A DNA stretch of 64,000 bases from UBA5189 sp046707905. Lineage in GTDB: Bacteria > Chloroflexota > Limnocylindria > Limnocylindrales > CSP1-4. The notes beneath the pieces are model-generated. The model had not been told where the DNA came from, did not search any database, and saw only the letters and a list, made by a program, of their open reading frames with translations. The DNA lies in NCBI GenBank assembly GCA_046707905.1, contig JBKKDM010000126.1:8269-72268 (forward strand), given 5' to 3'. The translations under genes were made by a program, and so were the position numbers. The first letter of the stretch is position 1. The number at the start of each line of letters is the position of its first letter. Below are positions 25,092-33,826 of this stretch, one piece after another.

Positions 25092-25391
25092 TGGCGCGCC
25101 GGCCGCGACGGCCGCCAGCTCGTCGATGCGCCGGGCGAGGTTGACATCCCGCTTCGTGACCCCGCCGGCATCGTGGCTGGTCAATCGGAAGGTCACGTTC
25201 CGGTAGCCGGTGATCGAGATGTCAGGGTGGTGGTCGCGGCGATCGGCCTCAACGGCGACGGCGTTCACCAACGCGATCGCATCGCGCCAATCACCGCGAC
25301 GAAAGGTCCGCACCAGTGCGTCGCCGTCGCGCGCCCAGCCGGGCAGCTCCGCGAGCGCGGCGGCGAGGGCTCGGGCATCGAAGGTGGGCAT
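25050..25391 (-). CDS. phhB: 4a-hydroxytetrahydrobiopterin dehydratase (pterin-4a-carbinolamine dehydratase)
   Basis: About 113 residues. The family signature ADRRDHHPDISITGYRNVTF then SHDAGGVTKRD holds the expected catalytic His pair (HHPD) and the later His. It regenerates pterin cofactor after aromatic amino-acid hydroxylation or acts in related pterin recycling. ATG 25391 begins the domain (PTFDARALAAALAELPGW); the frame to 25424 adds a non-conserved tail. The last 14 codons overlap the tail of the convergent ABC gene. Confidence 0.85.
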   Translation of the reverse strand: MPTFDARALAAALAELPGWARDGDALVRTFRRGDWRDAIALVNAVAVEADRRDHHPDISITGYRNVTFRLTSHDAGGVTKRDVNLARRIDELAAVAAGAPSGAAPTAEGARRR

Positions 25392-25439
25392 CCGGTCCAG
25401 CGTACGCCGGCCCGACGCAGGCAACGCGTACCCGCGGGG

Positions 25440-25784
25440 TCACGACGCCTCTTCGGTCTCCGCCAGGCGATGGCCGATGCTGGCGAGCGCCGCGGTGATC
25501 TCGTCGTACCGTTCACGGGGGATCGCCAGTACCTGGGGCTCCTGCCTCGGATCCACCGGCACGATCACGAGCGTCGCCGGGCGGTCGCGTTCGATGTCGA
25601 ACTGAATCCGCCGCAGCCCGTCAAAGCCGACGTCGAGAGCGACACGCTCCCCGGCCCCTACCACCAGCCGTCGGTCTGTCAGCAACAGGTGGGTGCCCTC
25701 GGCCTCGGTGATGGCTTCGACCGTCTCGCCCGGTTCCACGACCCGCAGGACGGGTGGCGTTGTTGCGCCAAGCTCAGCATCCAT
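25440..25784 (-). CDS. Conserved small protein, possible PH-like fold
   Basis: 114 residues, soluble, acidic. The beta-rich pattern with HLLLTDRRLVVGAGERVALDV resembles bacterial PH-like domains that start with a short strand then a DRRL turn, but this is weak. It sits 48 bases upstream of the pterin dehydratase gene on the same strand. I do not recognise a specific family. Confidence 0.5.
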   Translation of the reverse strand: MDAELGATTPPVLRVVEPGETVEAITEAEGTHLLLTDRRLVVGAGERVALDVGFDGLRRIQFDIERDRPATLVIVPVDPRQEPQVLAIPRERYDEITAALASIGHRLAETEEAS

Positions 25785-25892
25785 GGATCGAGTTTGTCGT
25801 TGCGACCGGTCAAATGCGCGCGGGAGAGCCTGCCCGACGCGTCGCGCGAATTGCAGAACGATCGAAGCCCCGGTCGCGTTCGGTTCCTGTCG

Positions 25893-27494
25893 TCAGCGGC
25901 CTGCGCGCCGCCAGGCAGCTCCCAGCTGCGCCCGAGCGGTCTCGATTCGCGCCAGCGGCGCGAAGGCCTCGGACTCGATGACCGCCCCGACGGTCCGCCG
26001 CAGCTCGCCGGTGAGCCGCCGCGCCCAGCGGCGCCCAAGGAAGCCGGCGTGGAGCGAGAGGACCCGCGCCAGCAGGTAGCCCACCCCGAGCCCGAGCGCC
26101 AGGAGAACCATCGGTGCCGGTACGGGACCAAGGACCGGCAGGTCGTAGCTGGCCACCTCGGGGCGGGCAACGACCCATAACACGATCCATGCGACGGCGA
26201 CCACGAGGAGCACGGTGTTGGCCGACTGCAGGAGCCCAACCAGCGGCCAGAAGCGGCTCGACGGCACCTCGACGTCCGAGTGGCGCGCGATCACCCGATC
26301 GAGGGCAGTGGCGATCCGGCCTTCCAGGTCAGCACCCTCGCCCGCCATGGCGTAGCGGCCACGAAGCGCGGGCGGGACGCCCGGCAGCGCCTCGGCGATC
26401 TCGCGGCGGATGGGCTCCGAAGCGCGCGAGAGGCCCCCCCGCCGCCGCCAGCCGCGGAGATACTCGGCCGGGTCTGCCGTCTGGCGCTGGCGTCCCGAGA
26501 ATCGATAGATCGCCGACGTCAGGATGCCGATCGGCCCGGTTCCCCGGCGCCGGGCGCGCGCCCGCGTGGCGGCGACCGCCTGGCGCTCGGCGCCCGGCAA
26601 GTCCACCACGCGCAGCGCTTCCTCCGCGGCCGCCAGGATGGCCCGTCGCTGTCCGGCCACCGGAACCAACGGCGCGAGATCCTGCGGCTGGCCGCTGAGA
26701 CCGGCAGCTCCGGCGAGCTCGATGAGGGCGGCCCCCGCCGAGGCCATCACGCGCGAGGCGACCACGGCCTTGGCCTCGACGCCCTCCGCCAGCCACGAGC
26801 GAAGGCCGGCCACCCCGGCCTCGCCCTGCGTCGCGCTGGTCACGATCACCTTGGTTTCGCGTGGTAGCACCCGCCGGAGGTCGCGTTCCACGTGCTTCCG
26901 AGCATCCGCATCGAGCCTGTCGGCCTTGTTGAGGATCACGAGCTGGCGGTCGAGCCGCGGCATCCAGGTCCGCAGGAAGTCGTCATGCAGAGCCGCGTCC
27001 GCGTACTTCTCCGGGTCGACCACCCAGGCCACGACATCGAGCTTCGGCAGCACCGCCTCGACGGCCGCGCGGTGCCCGGCCTCGAGCGAGTCGACGTCGG
27101 GCAGGTCCAGGATCACGATGCGCCCGAGGTCGGCCCGCGCGTGCGTGATCGGCTGATCGATGCCGAGACGGTCCAGCAGCGGCCGGACCTCGGCGACCGC
27201 CTCGGCGGCGACCCAGGCCACCGGCGATCCCGTCGTCGGTCGCCGCGCGCTCGCTGGGCTCACGACCGCCCCGCCAAGAGCGTTCAGGAGCGTCGACTTC
27301 CCGACGCCGGTCCCGCCGACCAGCGCGACGACGTAGCTGTCCGCCGCGAGCCCGAGTCGGTCGGTAGCTTCAGCGGCGACCGCCTCGGCGCGCGTGACGT
27401 CGAGCTCCAGGACGCGCGCCGCGGAGATTGCCTGCTGCAGGGCGTCAACGACCTCGAGCGCCGGGCGCTCCAGGCCGGCTCCGGCCGGGCTCAC
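25893..27494 (-). CDS. Dynamin-like GTPase with C-terminal membrane hairpin
   Basis: About 533 residues. G1 VGGTGVGKSTLLNALGG (about 59-75), Thr-rich switch RRPTTGSP, G3 LDLPDVDS, G4 LNKAD. Two hydrophobic segments follow late (NTVLLVVAVAWIVLWVVA and MVLLALGLGVGYLLARVLS), so it is membrane-tethered. The start GTG at 27494 overlaps the stop of the paralogous GTPase gene in GTGA. Paired GTPases of this sort resemble the DynA/DynB or IniA/IniC pairs of Actinomycetota, which remodel or stabilise membranes. The open frame continues far upstream but is antisense-like to the partner gene, so this start is preferred. Confidence 0.75.
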   Translation of the reverse strand: MSPAGAGLERPALEVVDALQQAISAARVLELDVTRAEAVAAEATDRLGLAADSYVVALVGGTGVGKSTLLNALGGAVVSPASARRPTTGSPVAWVAAEAVAEVRPLLDRLGIDQPITHARADLGRIVILDLPDVDSLEAGHRAAVEAVLPKLDVVAWVVDPEKYADAALHDDFLRTWMPRLDRQLVILNKADRLDADARKHVERDLRRVLPRETKVIVTSATQGEAGVAGLRSWLAEGVEAKAVVASRVMASAGAALIELAGAAGLSGQPQDLAPLVPVAGQRRAILAAAEEALRVVDLPGAERQAVAATRARARRRGTGPIGILTSAIYRFSGRQRQTADPAEYLRGWRRRGGLSRASEPIRREIAEALPGVPPALRGRYAMAGEGADLEGRIATALDRVIARHSDVEVPSSRFWPLVGLLQSANTVLLVVAVAWIVLWVVARPEVASYDLPVLGPVPAPMVLLALGLGVGYLLARVLSLHAGFLGRRWARRLTGELRRTVGAVIESEAFAPLARIETARAQLGAAWRRAGR

Positions 27495-29176
27495 GTGAGG
27501 GCGCTCACCTCGCGCGCGGCCGTCCGCAGCCGTGCCGCCAGATCCCGGAGCTCGCCGCCGTCCGGCACGAGCCCTTGGTAGCGCGCCAGCTCTCGGGCAA
27601 ATGCGTCCTCCAGGATCGTTGCGAGGCGCGCCCGCGCTCGACCGATCATCTCGACCATGGCGGCCTCGCCGAAGAGGGCCTCGAGCAGCTTCTGATTCAG
27701 GAAGGCGGTCCCGGCGGCGACACCGACCTCCGTGCCCGTGATCCCGCCCGTGGTCGCGAACGTCGCGAGCATCACCCCGATCCCCGCCGCGTTGACCCCC
27801 ACCGACGCCCCCTTCGCCAGGAAGCGCTTCTGTCCGCCGGTCGCCTGAACGTCCTCGGCGATGCTCGTGATCCAGCCTTCGAGCTCGGCTCGGAGCTCGG
27901 CGTCGAAGCCCGGCGAGACCGTCCACAGGCCCGTCTCCTCTGCAACGAGGCGTGTCGTCGAGCGTTCGTCGCTCCACGCCGTCGCGGTGCGGCGCGCCGC
28001 TTCCGCGGCATGGGATCGCGCGAGGGCGGTCAGGTCCGCCAAGGCGTCCTCCCGAACCTCGGCCACGGGCGCGGGCGGAGTACCCCGGATGAGGGCGGAC
28101 AGCGTGCCGCGGATCTTGCCGATCCCGCTGGAGAAGAACCGCGTGATCTCGTCCGCGCCGACGAACGCCTGCCACTGGCGCAGTGCCTCGGCGCGCAGGA
28201 ACGTCCCACCCTTGAGGCGGTCCCGGAGCGCGGCGGCCTCGGTCGTGAAGGCGTGCGCAGCGACCCGGTGCAGGGCGTCGGCCTCGATCGCCTCGTGCTC
28301 CAGGTCGTCGGCCACGCGCTCCACGAGGGGCACGAGGCCGGTGAGGCTGCCCGCCAGCGCGCGGGCGGCGAGGGCCCGTCGGGCGTCGAGGTCCGCTCCG
28401 AGCGCGTCCATGCGAGCCCTGATCGGCGCGACCGCGGCGGCCGCCAGCCCATCGATCGCCGGGTCGAGGGCGCCTTCGGGGATGGCCACGATATCGTCCG
28501 CGGCGTCGTGCTCGAGGAGCACGCCGTTCTCCTCGAGCAGGCGATGGACGTCCGCGAGCACCGTATCGCGGTCCGCTTGATCGGTCGGCATCCGGTTCAG
28601 GACGACGACGAGCGGGAGGCCTCGATCCCGGGCCCTTGCGAGGACGTCCCACGGCACCCGGTCGGCATAGCGGGTCGCGGTGGTCACGAAGATGCCCAGG
28701 TCCGCCGCCTCGGCGAGGCGGTCCGTCAGCTCGCGATTGGCGTGCTCGATCGAGTCGACGTCCGGCGAATCGAGGAGCGCGATTCCGTCCGGCATGCCCT
28801 CGAGCTCGACCAGCCGCAGCCGTCCAGCGGCGAGGGTGGACAGCGGGGCACCCTCGCCCAGCAGGGAGTCGCGATCGCCCGGGCGAGCCACGACGACAAC
28901 GTCCCGCGTCGTCGGACGGATCACGCCGGACGGGCTTGCCGCGACACCCGCGAGCGCATTCAGCAGGCTCGACTTGCCGGCCCCGGTCGGCCCCAACAGC
29001 AGCACGAGCAGCGGCGCATCGAGGCTCCGAGCCCGGGGCAGCACATGGCCGGTCAAGTGGTCGATCAGCTGCCGGCTTCGGCGCTGCGCCTCCTCGCTCG
29101 CGTGCGGGCCGAGGCTCCCGGCCCGCTCTGCGACGATGGCCGCCAGCTTCTCGGCGACTCCGGCGACGGCATCCAT
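27491..29176 (-). CDS. Dynamin-like GTPase, first gene of the pair
   Basis: About 561 residues. G1 LGPTGAGKSSLLNALAGVAA (61-80), G3 LLDSPDVDS, G4 variant LNRMPTD (Arg for Lys). A long helical region follows, with a hydrophobic stretch VGVNAAGIGVMLATFATTGG that may insert in the membrane. The G3 motif DSPDVDS is shared in style with the second GTPase (DLPDVDS), which indicates a common origin. ATG 29176 is the first Met of the conserved part. It is divergent from an MFS gene with 96 bases between. Confidence 0.75.
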   Translation of the reverse strand: MDAVAGVAEKLAAIVAERAGSLGPHASEEAQRRSRQLIDHLTGHVLPRARSLDAPLLVLLLGPTGAGKSSLLNALAGVAASPSGVIRPTTRDVVVVARPGDRDSLLGEGAPLSTLAAGRLRLVELEGMPDGIALLDSPDVDSIEHANRELTDRLAEAADLGIFVTTATRYADRVPWDVLARARDRGLPLVVVLNRMPTDQADRDTVLADVHRLLEENGVLLEHDAADDIVAIPEGALDPAIDGLAAAAVAPIRARMDALGADLDARRALAARALAGSLTGLVPLVERVADDLEHEAIEADALHRVAAHAFTTEAAALRDRLKGGTFLRAEALRQWQAFVGADEITRFFSSGIGKIRGTLSALIRGTPPAPVAEVREDALADLTALARSHAAEAARRTATAWSDERSTTRLVAEETGLWTVSPGFDAELRAELEGWITSIAEDVQATGGQKRFLAKGASVGVNAAGIGVMLATFATTGGITGTEVGVAAGTAFLNQKLLEALFGEAAMVEMIGRARARLATILEDAFARELARYQGLVPDGGELRDLAARLRTAAREVSALT

Positions 29177-29272
29177 GTGCCCACGATGCTCGATTTCCGG
29201 AATCCCCGCGTAAACGCTTCGGAGCGCGCCGCTGCGGGCGCCAATCAGGTCGGTCCGCCATGCTGGGCGCTG

Positions 29273-30631
29273 ATGCGAACCTTCCATCTCCTCGTGGCCA
29301 ACTCGTTGGTCGCCAACGTCACGACCAGCTTCCTGTGGTTTGCCCTGACGTTCTGGGTCTACCTCGAGACCCGGTCCGTCTTCGCGACGGCAATGATCGG
29401 CGGCGGCTACATGCTGTTCGCCACGATCTCGGGGATGTTCTTCGGCACCTTCGTCGACCGGCACCTCCGCCGGACGTCGATGCTGCTGTCGAGCGGCATC
29501 ACGGTGATCTCGTTCGCGCTCGCCGGCCTCGTGTACTCGGTCGCGCCACCCGGCGGCCTGCGCGATTACGCCCACCCGGCCTTCTGGGCGTTCATCGTCC
29601 TGATCCTCCTGGGCGCGATCGCCGGCAACCTCCGGATGGTTGCGCTGTCGACGACGGTGACGCTCCTGGTGCCCGAGGAAGGCCGGGACAAGGCCAACGG
29701 CCTGGTCGGCACGGCCAACGGGGTCGTCTTCGCGATGACGTCCGTGCTGAGCGGCTTTGGAGTCGGCGTCCTCGGCATGAGCTGGAGCCTGGGGATCGCG
29801 ATCGTCGCGGCCGTCCTGGTCGCACTGCACCTGCTGACGATCCGGATTCCGGAGGAGGCCCCCGAGCCGCACGCAGACTCGCCGCGATTCATCGATTTCG
29901 GCGGGGCGATCCAGGCCGTCAAGATTGTCCCGGGGCTGCTCGCGCTCCTGCTGTTCTCGACCCTCAACAACTTCCTCGGCGGCGTCTTCATGGCGCTGCT
30001 GGACCCGTACGGGCTTTCCCTGATGTCGGTCGAGACCTACGGGATCGTCCTGGCGATCACCAGCTCCGGGTTCATCGTCGGCGGGATCCTGATCGCCAAG
30101 CGGGGGCTCGGGCGGAACCCGGTCCGGACGCTCCTCCTGGCCAACGTCGTCATGTGGACCGTTACGATCATCTTCCCGCTGCGGTTCGAGGTCCTGCCGC
30201 TCGTCATCGGGTTCTTCATCTACCTCACGCTGGCACCGATCGCCGAGGCGTCCGAGCAGACGATCATCCAGAAGGTCGTGCCGTTCGAGGAGCAGGGCCG
30301 CGTCTTCGGCTTCGCCCAGACCGTCGAGACGGCGGCCGCGCCGATCACCGCGTTCCTCATCGGGCCAATCGCGCAGTTCTGGATCCTGCCGTCGATGACG
30401 GACGGCGCACTCGCGGACCTGATCGGGCCGTGGTTCGGGACCGGTCCCGAGCGGGGGCTCGCGCTGATCTTCATCATCGCCGCGATCATCGGGCTGGCGG
30501 TGACGCTCATCGCGCTTCGATCGAGTCCGTACCACCGCCTGTCGGACCGGTACCTGGCAGCGGCGGACGAGCCCGACGTCGTGTCCGAGACACCGTCCAC
30601 GGAGACCTCCCGCGCCCCGTCAGCCCCCTAG
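29273..30631 (+). CDS. MFS transporter
   Basis: 452 residues with 12 hydrophobic segments. The first helix is LLVANSLVANVTTSFLWFALTFW, and the loop GTFVDRHLRRTS between helices 2 and 3 is the MFS A-like motif; VPEEGRDKANGLVGTANGVVF and PFEEQGRVFGFAQTVE are typical of EntS/macrolide-type exporters. ATG 29273 is chosen because earlier in-frame codons are not hydrophobic and overlap the divergent gene. Substrate unknown. Confidence 0.8.
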   Translation: MRTFHLLVANSLVANVTTSFLWFALTFWVYLETRSVFATAMIGGGYMLFATISGMFFGTFVDRHLRRTSMLLSSGITVISFALAGLVYSVAPPGGLRDYAHPAFWAFIVLILLGAIAGNLRMVALSTTVTLLVPEEGRDKANGLVGTANGVVFAMTSVLSGFGVGVLGMSWSLGIAIVAAVLVALHLLTIRIPEEAPEPHADSPRFIDFGGAIQAVKIVPGLLALLLFSTLNNFLGGVFMALLDPYGLSLMSVETYGIVLAITSSGFIVGGILIAKRGLGRNPVRTLLLANVVMWTVTIIFPLRFEVLPLVIGFFIYLTLAPIAEASEQTIIQKVVPFEEQGRVFGFAQTVETAAAPITAFLIGPIAQFWILPSMTDGALADLIGPWFGTGPERGLALIFIIAAIIGLAVTLIALRSSPYHRLSDRYLAAADEPDVVSETPSTETSRAPSAP

Positions 30632-30661
30632 GGCTCGATCGCGGGCGTGGAGTCCAGCGGA

Positions 30662-30922
30662 TCACTTTGAGCTGACGTAGGGCGCTGCCCCTATCGAGGT
30701 GCGGTCGTCCAACTGCTGGACCATGAAGGCAGCAAGGTCTCCCTGGGCCACCTGCTGACCAGTGAGAACGCTGCCAGCCTGGATCCTGCCGGTGGCGCTG
30801 CCTTCGACGACTCGCGGGGGGCGAACCAAGGTCCAGTCCAATCCGGAGTCCCGAAACACCAGGTACTCGCGGCGCTTCGCCTCCACGACGTGCCGAACGA
30901 CGAGACCCACGAACATTGACAT
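30662..30922 (-). pseudogene. C-terminal remnant of an NAD(P)-binding (NmrA/SDR-like) protein
   Basis: About 87 codons match the end of atypical short-chain reductases: KRREYLVFRDSGLDWTLVRP is the conserved segment before the C-terminus, followed by SVLTGQQVAQGDLAAFMVQQ. The Rossmann half with the glycine motif is missing: upstream sequence up to the LysR gene does not continue the domain in any frame. It is most likely a decayed gene, though a short ATG-started product from 30922 is possible. Confidence 0.6.
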
Positions 30923-31041
30923 GAGCCGCCATCCTCCCAGCCAGGACGCTCGAACGCACGTCCGCTCTTGACCGCCCCCGTGCCGACCATCCCGTCTGCG
31001 CACGTCCACGGCGGCCCAGGCGCGGGCATCGTAGCGAGCGC

Positions 31042-31932
31042 TCAGACGAGGGGTTCTGCCGGAGCCTCGAGGGAGCTGAACGCGGCGAGCCGCGAAGCCC
31101 AGTCTCCGATCATCGGCGCGGCGAAGTGGCTCCCACTCCAGGCGGCGACGAGCGGGATGTCCATCACGCCGTCGTCGACTTCGATCGGGATCTTCCGGAG
31201 CCCGTAGCGTTCGTCGTCCGTGACAACGGCCACCCCGTGTCCGCCTGCCGCCAATGCCTGGACCACCTCCGGAAGGGCCGCCTCAGCCACCGTGTGGTAT
31301 TTGAGGCCGGCTGCAGCGACGGCTTGATCGAGGACTCGCCGGGTGCCGTACTCTGAGGTCAGGAGGGCTAGTGGCTCGGCCACGAGCTCCGCCAGCCCGA
31401 TCGTTTCCAGATCGGCCCAGGGGTGTGCAGGCGGAACCTGGGCCCAGATCGTGAAGCGCCCGATCGGATACGACTCGAGTTCCCCGGGCGGCGGTCCGGC
31501 CGAGACCCCAAGATCAGCCTCTCCCGATCGAATGACTCGAAACACCGCCAGCGGGGACGACTCGCGGATCGTGACGCGCAGCGCTTCGGGCCCGAGCGTG
31601 GCCAGAAATGGCGCGATGACGTCGGCGATCGTGGTGTGCGGGGCGACAACCGTGAGATTGACGGCTCGTACCGATCCCGAATCCTGGACGTTCGTCGCCA
31701 CGGCGTCGGCCCGCGCCACGAGATCGCGCGCGAGCGGAACGAGGCGACGCCCGGCGGAGGACAAACCGATCCGGCCCGCGCGGCGCTCAAAGAGGTCAAC
31801 GCCGAGGAGCGCCTCGAGCTGGCGAAGCTGCCTCGAGAGCGACGGCTGTGCGATGCGGACCGAGGCGGCGGCACGCGTGATCGATCCCTGGTCCACGACC
31901 GCCAAGAAGTACCGCAGCACGCGGAGCTCCAT
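31042..31932 (-). CDS. LysR-type transcriptional regulator
   Basis: 296 residues. N-terminal winged HTH MELRVLRYFLAVVDQGSITR then AAASVRIAQPSLSRQLRQLE (1-60), followed by the two-lobed effector domain. ATG 31932 is the classical LysR start; the frame is open beyond it to 32289 but covers the intergenic region and the signal peptide of the divergent gene. It is transcribed away from the peptide ABC operon and probably controls it, given the inverted repeats between them. Confidence 0.9.
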   Translation of the reverse strand: MELRVLRYFLAVVDQGSITRAAASVRIAQPSLSRQLRQLEALLGVDLFERRAGRIGLSSAGRRLVPLARDLVARADAVATNVQDSGSVRAVNLTVVAPHTTIADVIAPFLATLGPEALRVTIRESSPLAVFRVIRSGEADLGVSAGPPPGELESYPIGRFTIWAQVPPAHPWADLETIGLAELVAEPLALLTSEYGTRRVLDQAVAAAGLKYHTVAEAALPEVVQALAAGGHGVAVVTDDERYGLRKIPIEVDDGVMDIPLVAAWSGSHFAAPMIGDWASRLAAFSSLEAPAEPLV

Positions 31933-31951
31933 CGGCCCCTCACAAAAGTGC

Positions 31952-31968
31952 CATGCCTCAGGGGCATG
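31952..31968. promoter_or_regulatory. Inverted repeat CATGCC/GGCATG in the lysR-ABC intergenic region
   Basis: CATGCC (31952-31957) and GGCATG (31963-31968) with a 5-base spacer, 20 bases upstream of the LysR start. It may be a second binding site or an autoregulation site. Confidence 0.4.
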
Positions 31969-31987
31969 ACCTGCCCACCCGCAAAGT

Positions 31988-32004
31988 ATTGGACGGGCCG
32001 CAAT
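31988..32004. promoter_or_regulatory. LysR-type T-N11-A box
   Basis: ATTG (31988-31991), 9 bases, CAAT (32001-32004): a dyad that contains the T-N11-A consensus of LysR activators. It lies between the divergent LysR gene and the peptide-transport operon, 84 bases before the first ABC gene, where an activator site is expected. Confidence 0.55.
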
Positions 32005-32087
32005 CGATGGCAAACACTGGCCGCGGGAGGCGTCCGCATCGGTAGCCGGCGATTGTCGGCCCGCGGCCCTCGGAGGAGCTGCTCGTG

Positions 32088-33752
32088 ATGCACCGAAATC
32101 GAGGAGCCCGCTACGTCGCGGCTCGCTGGCCGGCCATCGTCGCCGCGACCACCCTTTTGCTTGCGGCCTGCTCAGCCGCACCGTCAGCCGCGCCCGCCTC
32201 GGGTGGCCCAGGCTCCACCGCTGGGAACACGGCCGCTGCCACGACGACGCCCACCCAATCAGGGCCTTCGGTCCTGAAGGTCGCGGCAACCGCGAGCGTC
32301 ACCACCTGGGATCCGGTGAAGTCGTTCTCGACCGAGGCCCTGTACATGGCCAACATCTACGAGCCGCTCCTGTGGATCAACCGGCCCGGCTCCACCGAGG
32401 CCTATACCCCTGGGCTCGCGACCACGTGGGAGAGCTCCGCGGACGCGCTGACATGGACGTTCCACCTTCGCTCCGGCGCGACGTTCCACGATGGCACGCC
32501 GGTGGACGCTTCGGCGGTCGTGAAGTCGATCGACGCCGCGAAGGACCATGGTGGTGCGTCGTTCATCTGGGCGGCGCTGGACAAGGCCACTGCGACCGAT
32601 GCGTCGACGGTGACGTTGACCCTCAAGTACGCGGCTCCGATGGACCTCGTGGCATCTTCGCTGTATGGCGCCTGGATCGTCAGCCCGAAGGCCCTCGATG
32701 CGGTTGCGGCCGACGAAACGTATTTCGAGAGCGGCGTGGACGGCGGCTCCGGCCCCTACACCATCGAGTCCTACACGGCCGACAAGGAAGTCCTCCTCAC
32801 CCGCTACGACGGCTACTGGGGTGGCTGGGACGACACCAACCACTACGACAAGGTGCTGATCTCGATCACGCCCGAAGCGGCGGTTCAGCAGCAGATGCTC
32901 GAAGGCGGCCAGGTGGACCTCGCGCTGTCACTGCCGCTGGAGAACATCGGGCAATACGCGACCAACCCGGATTACACGTACGTCGAGGAGCCGTCCTTCT
33001 TCAACTACCTGGGCTACTTCAACACCGCCAAGGCGCCGCTCGACGACGTCCTCGTCCGGCAGGCACTGTCATATGCGATCCCCTATGAGGACATCATCGC
33101 CGTTGGTGCCCAGGGCTTCGGGACACAGTCGTACGGCCCCGTACCGGCCGGTGTCTTTCCGTGGTCCGACCAGGTGCCCCAGTACAAGCAGAACATCGAG
33201 ACCGCCAAGGACCTCCTCCGGCAGGCCGGCCACGAGGGTGGCGGCTTCTCGATCGAGCTCACGTACGCCTCGGAGAATCAGAACGAGGCGCGCTTCGTGC
33301 CGCTCATCAAGGAAGCCTTTGCCGAGGTTGGCGTCGACGTGACGATCACCCCGATGCTCTTCAACCAGCAGTGGGAGCGGGCGAAGGGCGACGCGGCCGG
33401 CAGGCAGGACATGTTCATCGTCCTGTACTGGCCGACGTACAGCGATGCCGGCTCCGACAACCTGTGGTCGCTCTTCCATAGCAGCGACGAACCGTTCTTC
33501 AACCTCAGCTATTGGAAGGACTCGCAATACGACACGCTCGTTGACGACGCCGGGGCCCTCACGGCGACCGATCGCGCCGCGGCTCAAGCGAAGTACGTGG
33601 ACGCGATGAAGCGGCTGGTAGACCAGGCGCCTGGTGTGTTCCTCTATGACACCAAGTTCGTGACGGTCGTTCCGAAGCGTGTCGCGGGCTTCGCGTACAA
33701 CCTCAACTACCCGTTCGCGCAGTTCTTCTACCCGATGCATCCGGCGCAGTAG
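32088..33752 (+). CDS. Peptide/nickel ABC transporter substrate-binding lipoprotein (family 5)
   Basis: About 554 residues. A lipoprotein signal ends in LLLAAC with the lipid-bearing Cys at residue 28, followed by a Ser/Ala/Thr-rich linker. The mature part has the family 5 start KVAATASVTTWDPVKSFSTE and LYMANIYEPLLW, then LATTWESSADALTWTFHLRS, GATFHDGTPV and the hinge FESGVDGGSGPYTIESYTAD. It captures peptides or similar compounds for the permeases that follow. GGAGGAG stands 9 bases before ATG 32088; GTG 32085 is an alternative. Confidence 0.9.
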   Translation: MHRNRGARYVAARWPAIVAATTLLLAACSAAPSAAPASGGPGSTAGNTAAATTTPTQSGPSVLKVAATASVTTWDPVKSFSTEALYMANIYEPLLWINRPGSTEAYTPGLATTWESSADALTWTFHLRSGATFHDGTPVDASAVVKSIDAAKDHGGASFIWAALDKATATDASTVTLTLKYAAPMDLVASSLYGAWIVSPKALDAVAADETYFESGVDGGSGPYTIESYTADKEVLLTRYDGYWGGWDDTNHYDKVLISITPEAAVQQQMLEGGQVDLALSLPLENIGQYATNPDYTYVEEPSFFNYLGYFNTAKAPLDDVLVRQALSYAIPYEDIIAVGAQGFGTQSYGPVPAGVFPWSDQVPQYKQNIETAKDLLRQAGHEGGGFSIELTYASENQNEARFVPLIKEAFAEVGVDVTITPMLFNQQWERAKGDAAGRQDMFIVLYWPTYSDAGSDNLWSLFHSSDEPFFNLSYWKDSQYDTLVDDAGALTATDRAAAQAKYVDAMKRLVDQAPGVFLYDTKFVTVVPKRVAGFAYNLNYPFAQFFYPMHPAQ

Positions 33753-33826
33753 CCGGTCCACACTGTCGCCGCCGGTGCCCGGCCCAACGGGCGTCGGCGG
33801 CGACATTCCTCCACGGGGCCAGCGAC

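Noticed and set aside
25893..29261. Leftward open frame of 1122 codons across both GTPase genes
   Set aside because: Only the last 533 codons are protein-like; the rest is Arg/Gly/Pro-rich, antisense-like translation of the partner gene, which has its own good frame.
27428..29272. Long rightward frame before the MFS gene
   Set aside because: It is the complementary strand of the GTPase gene, with composition typical of GC-rich shadow frames; the MFS fold begins only at 29273.
30632..31041. A complete NAD(P)-binding reductase gene
   Set aside because: No glycine-rich Rossmann start is found in any leftward frame before the LysR gene.
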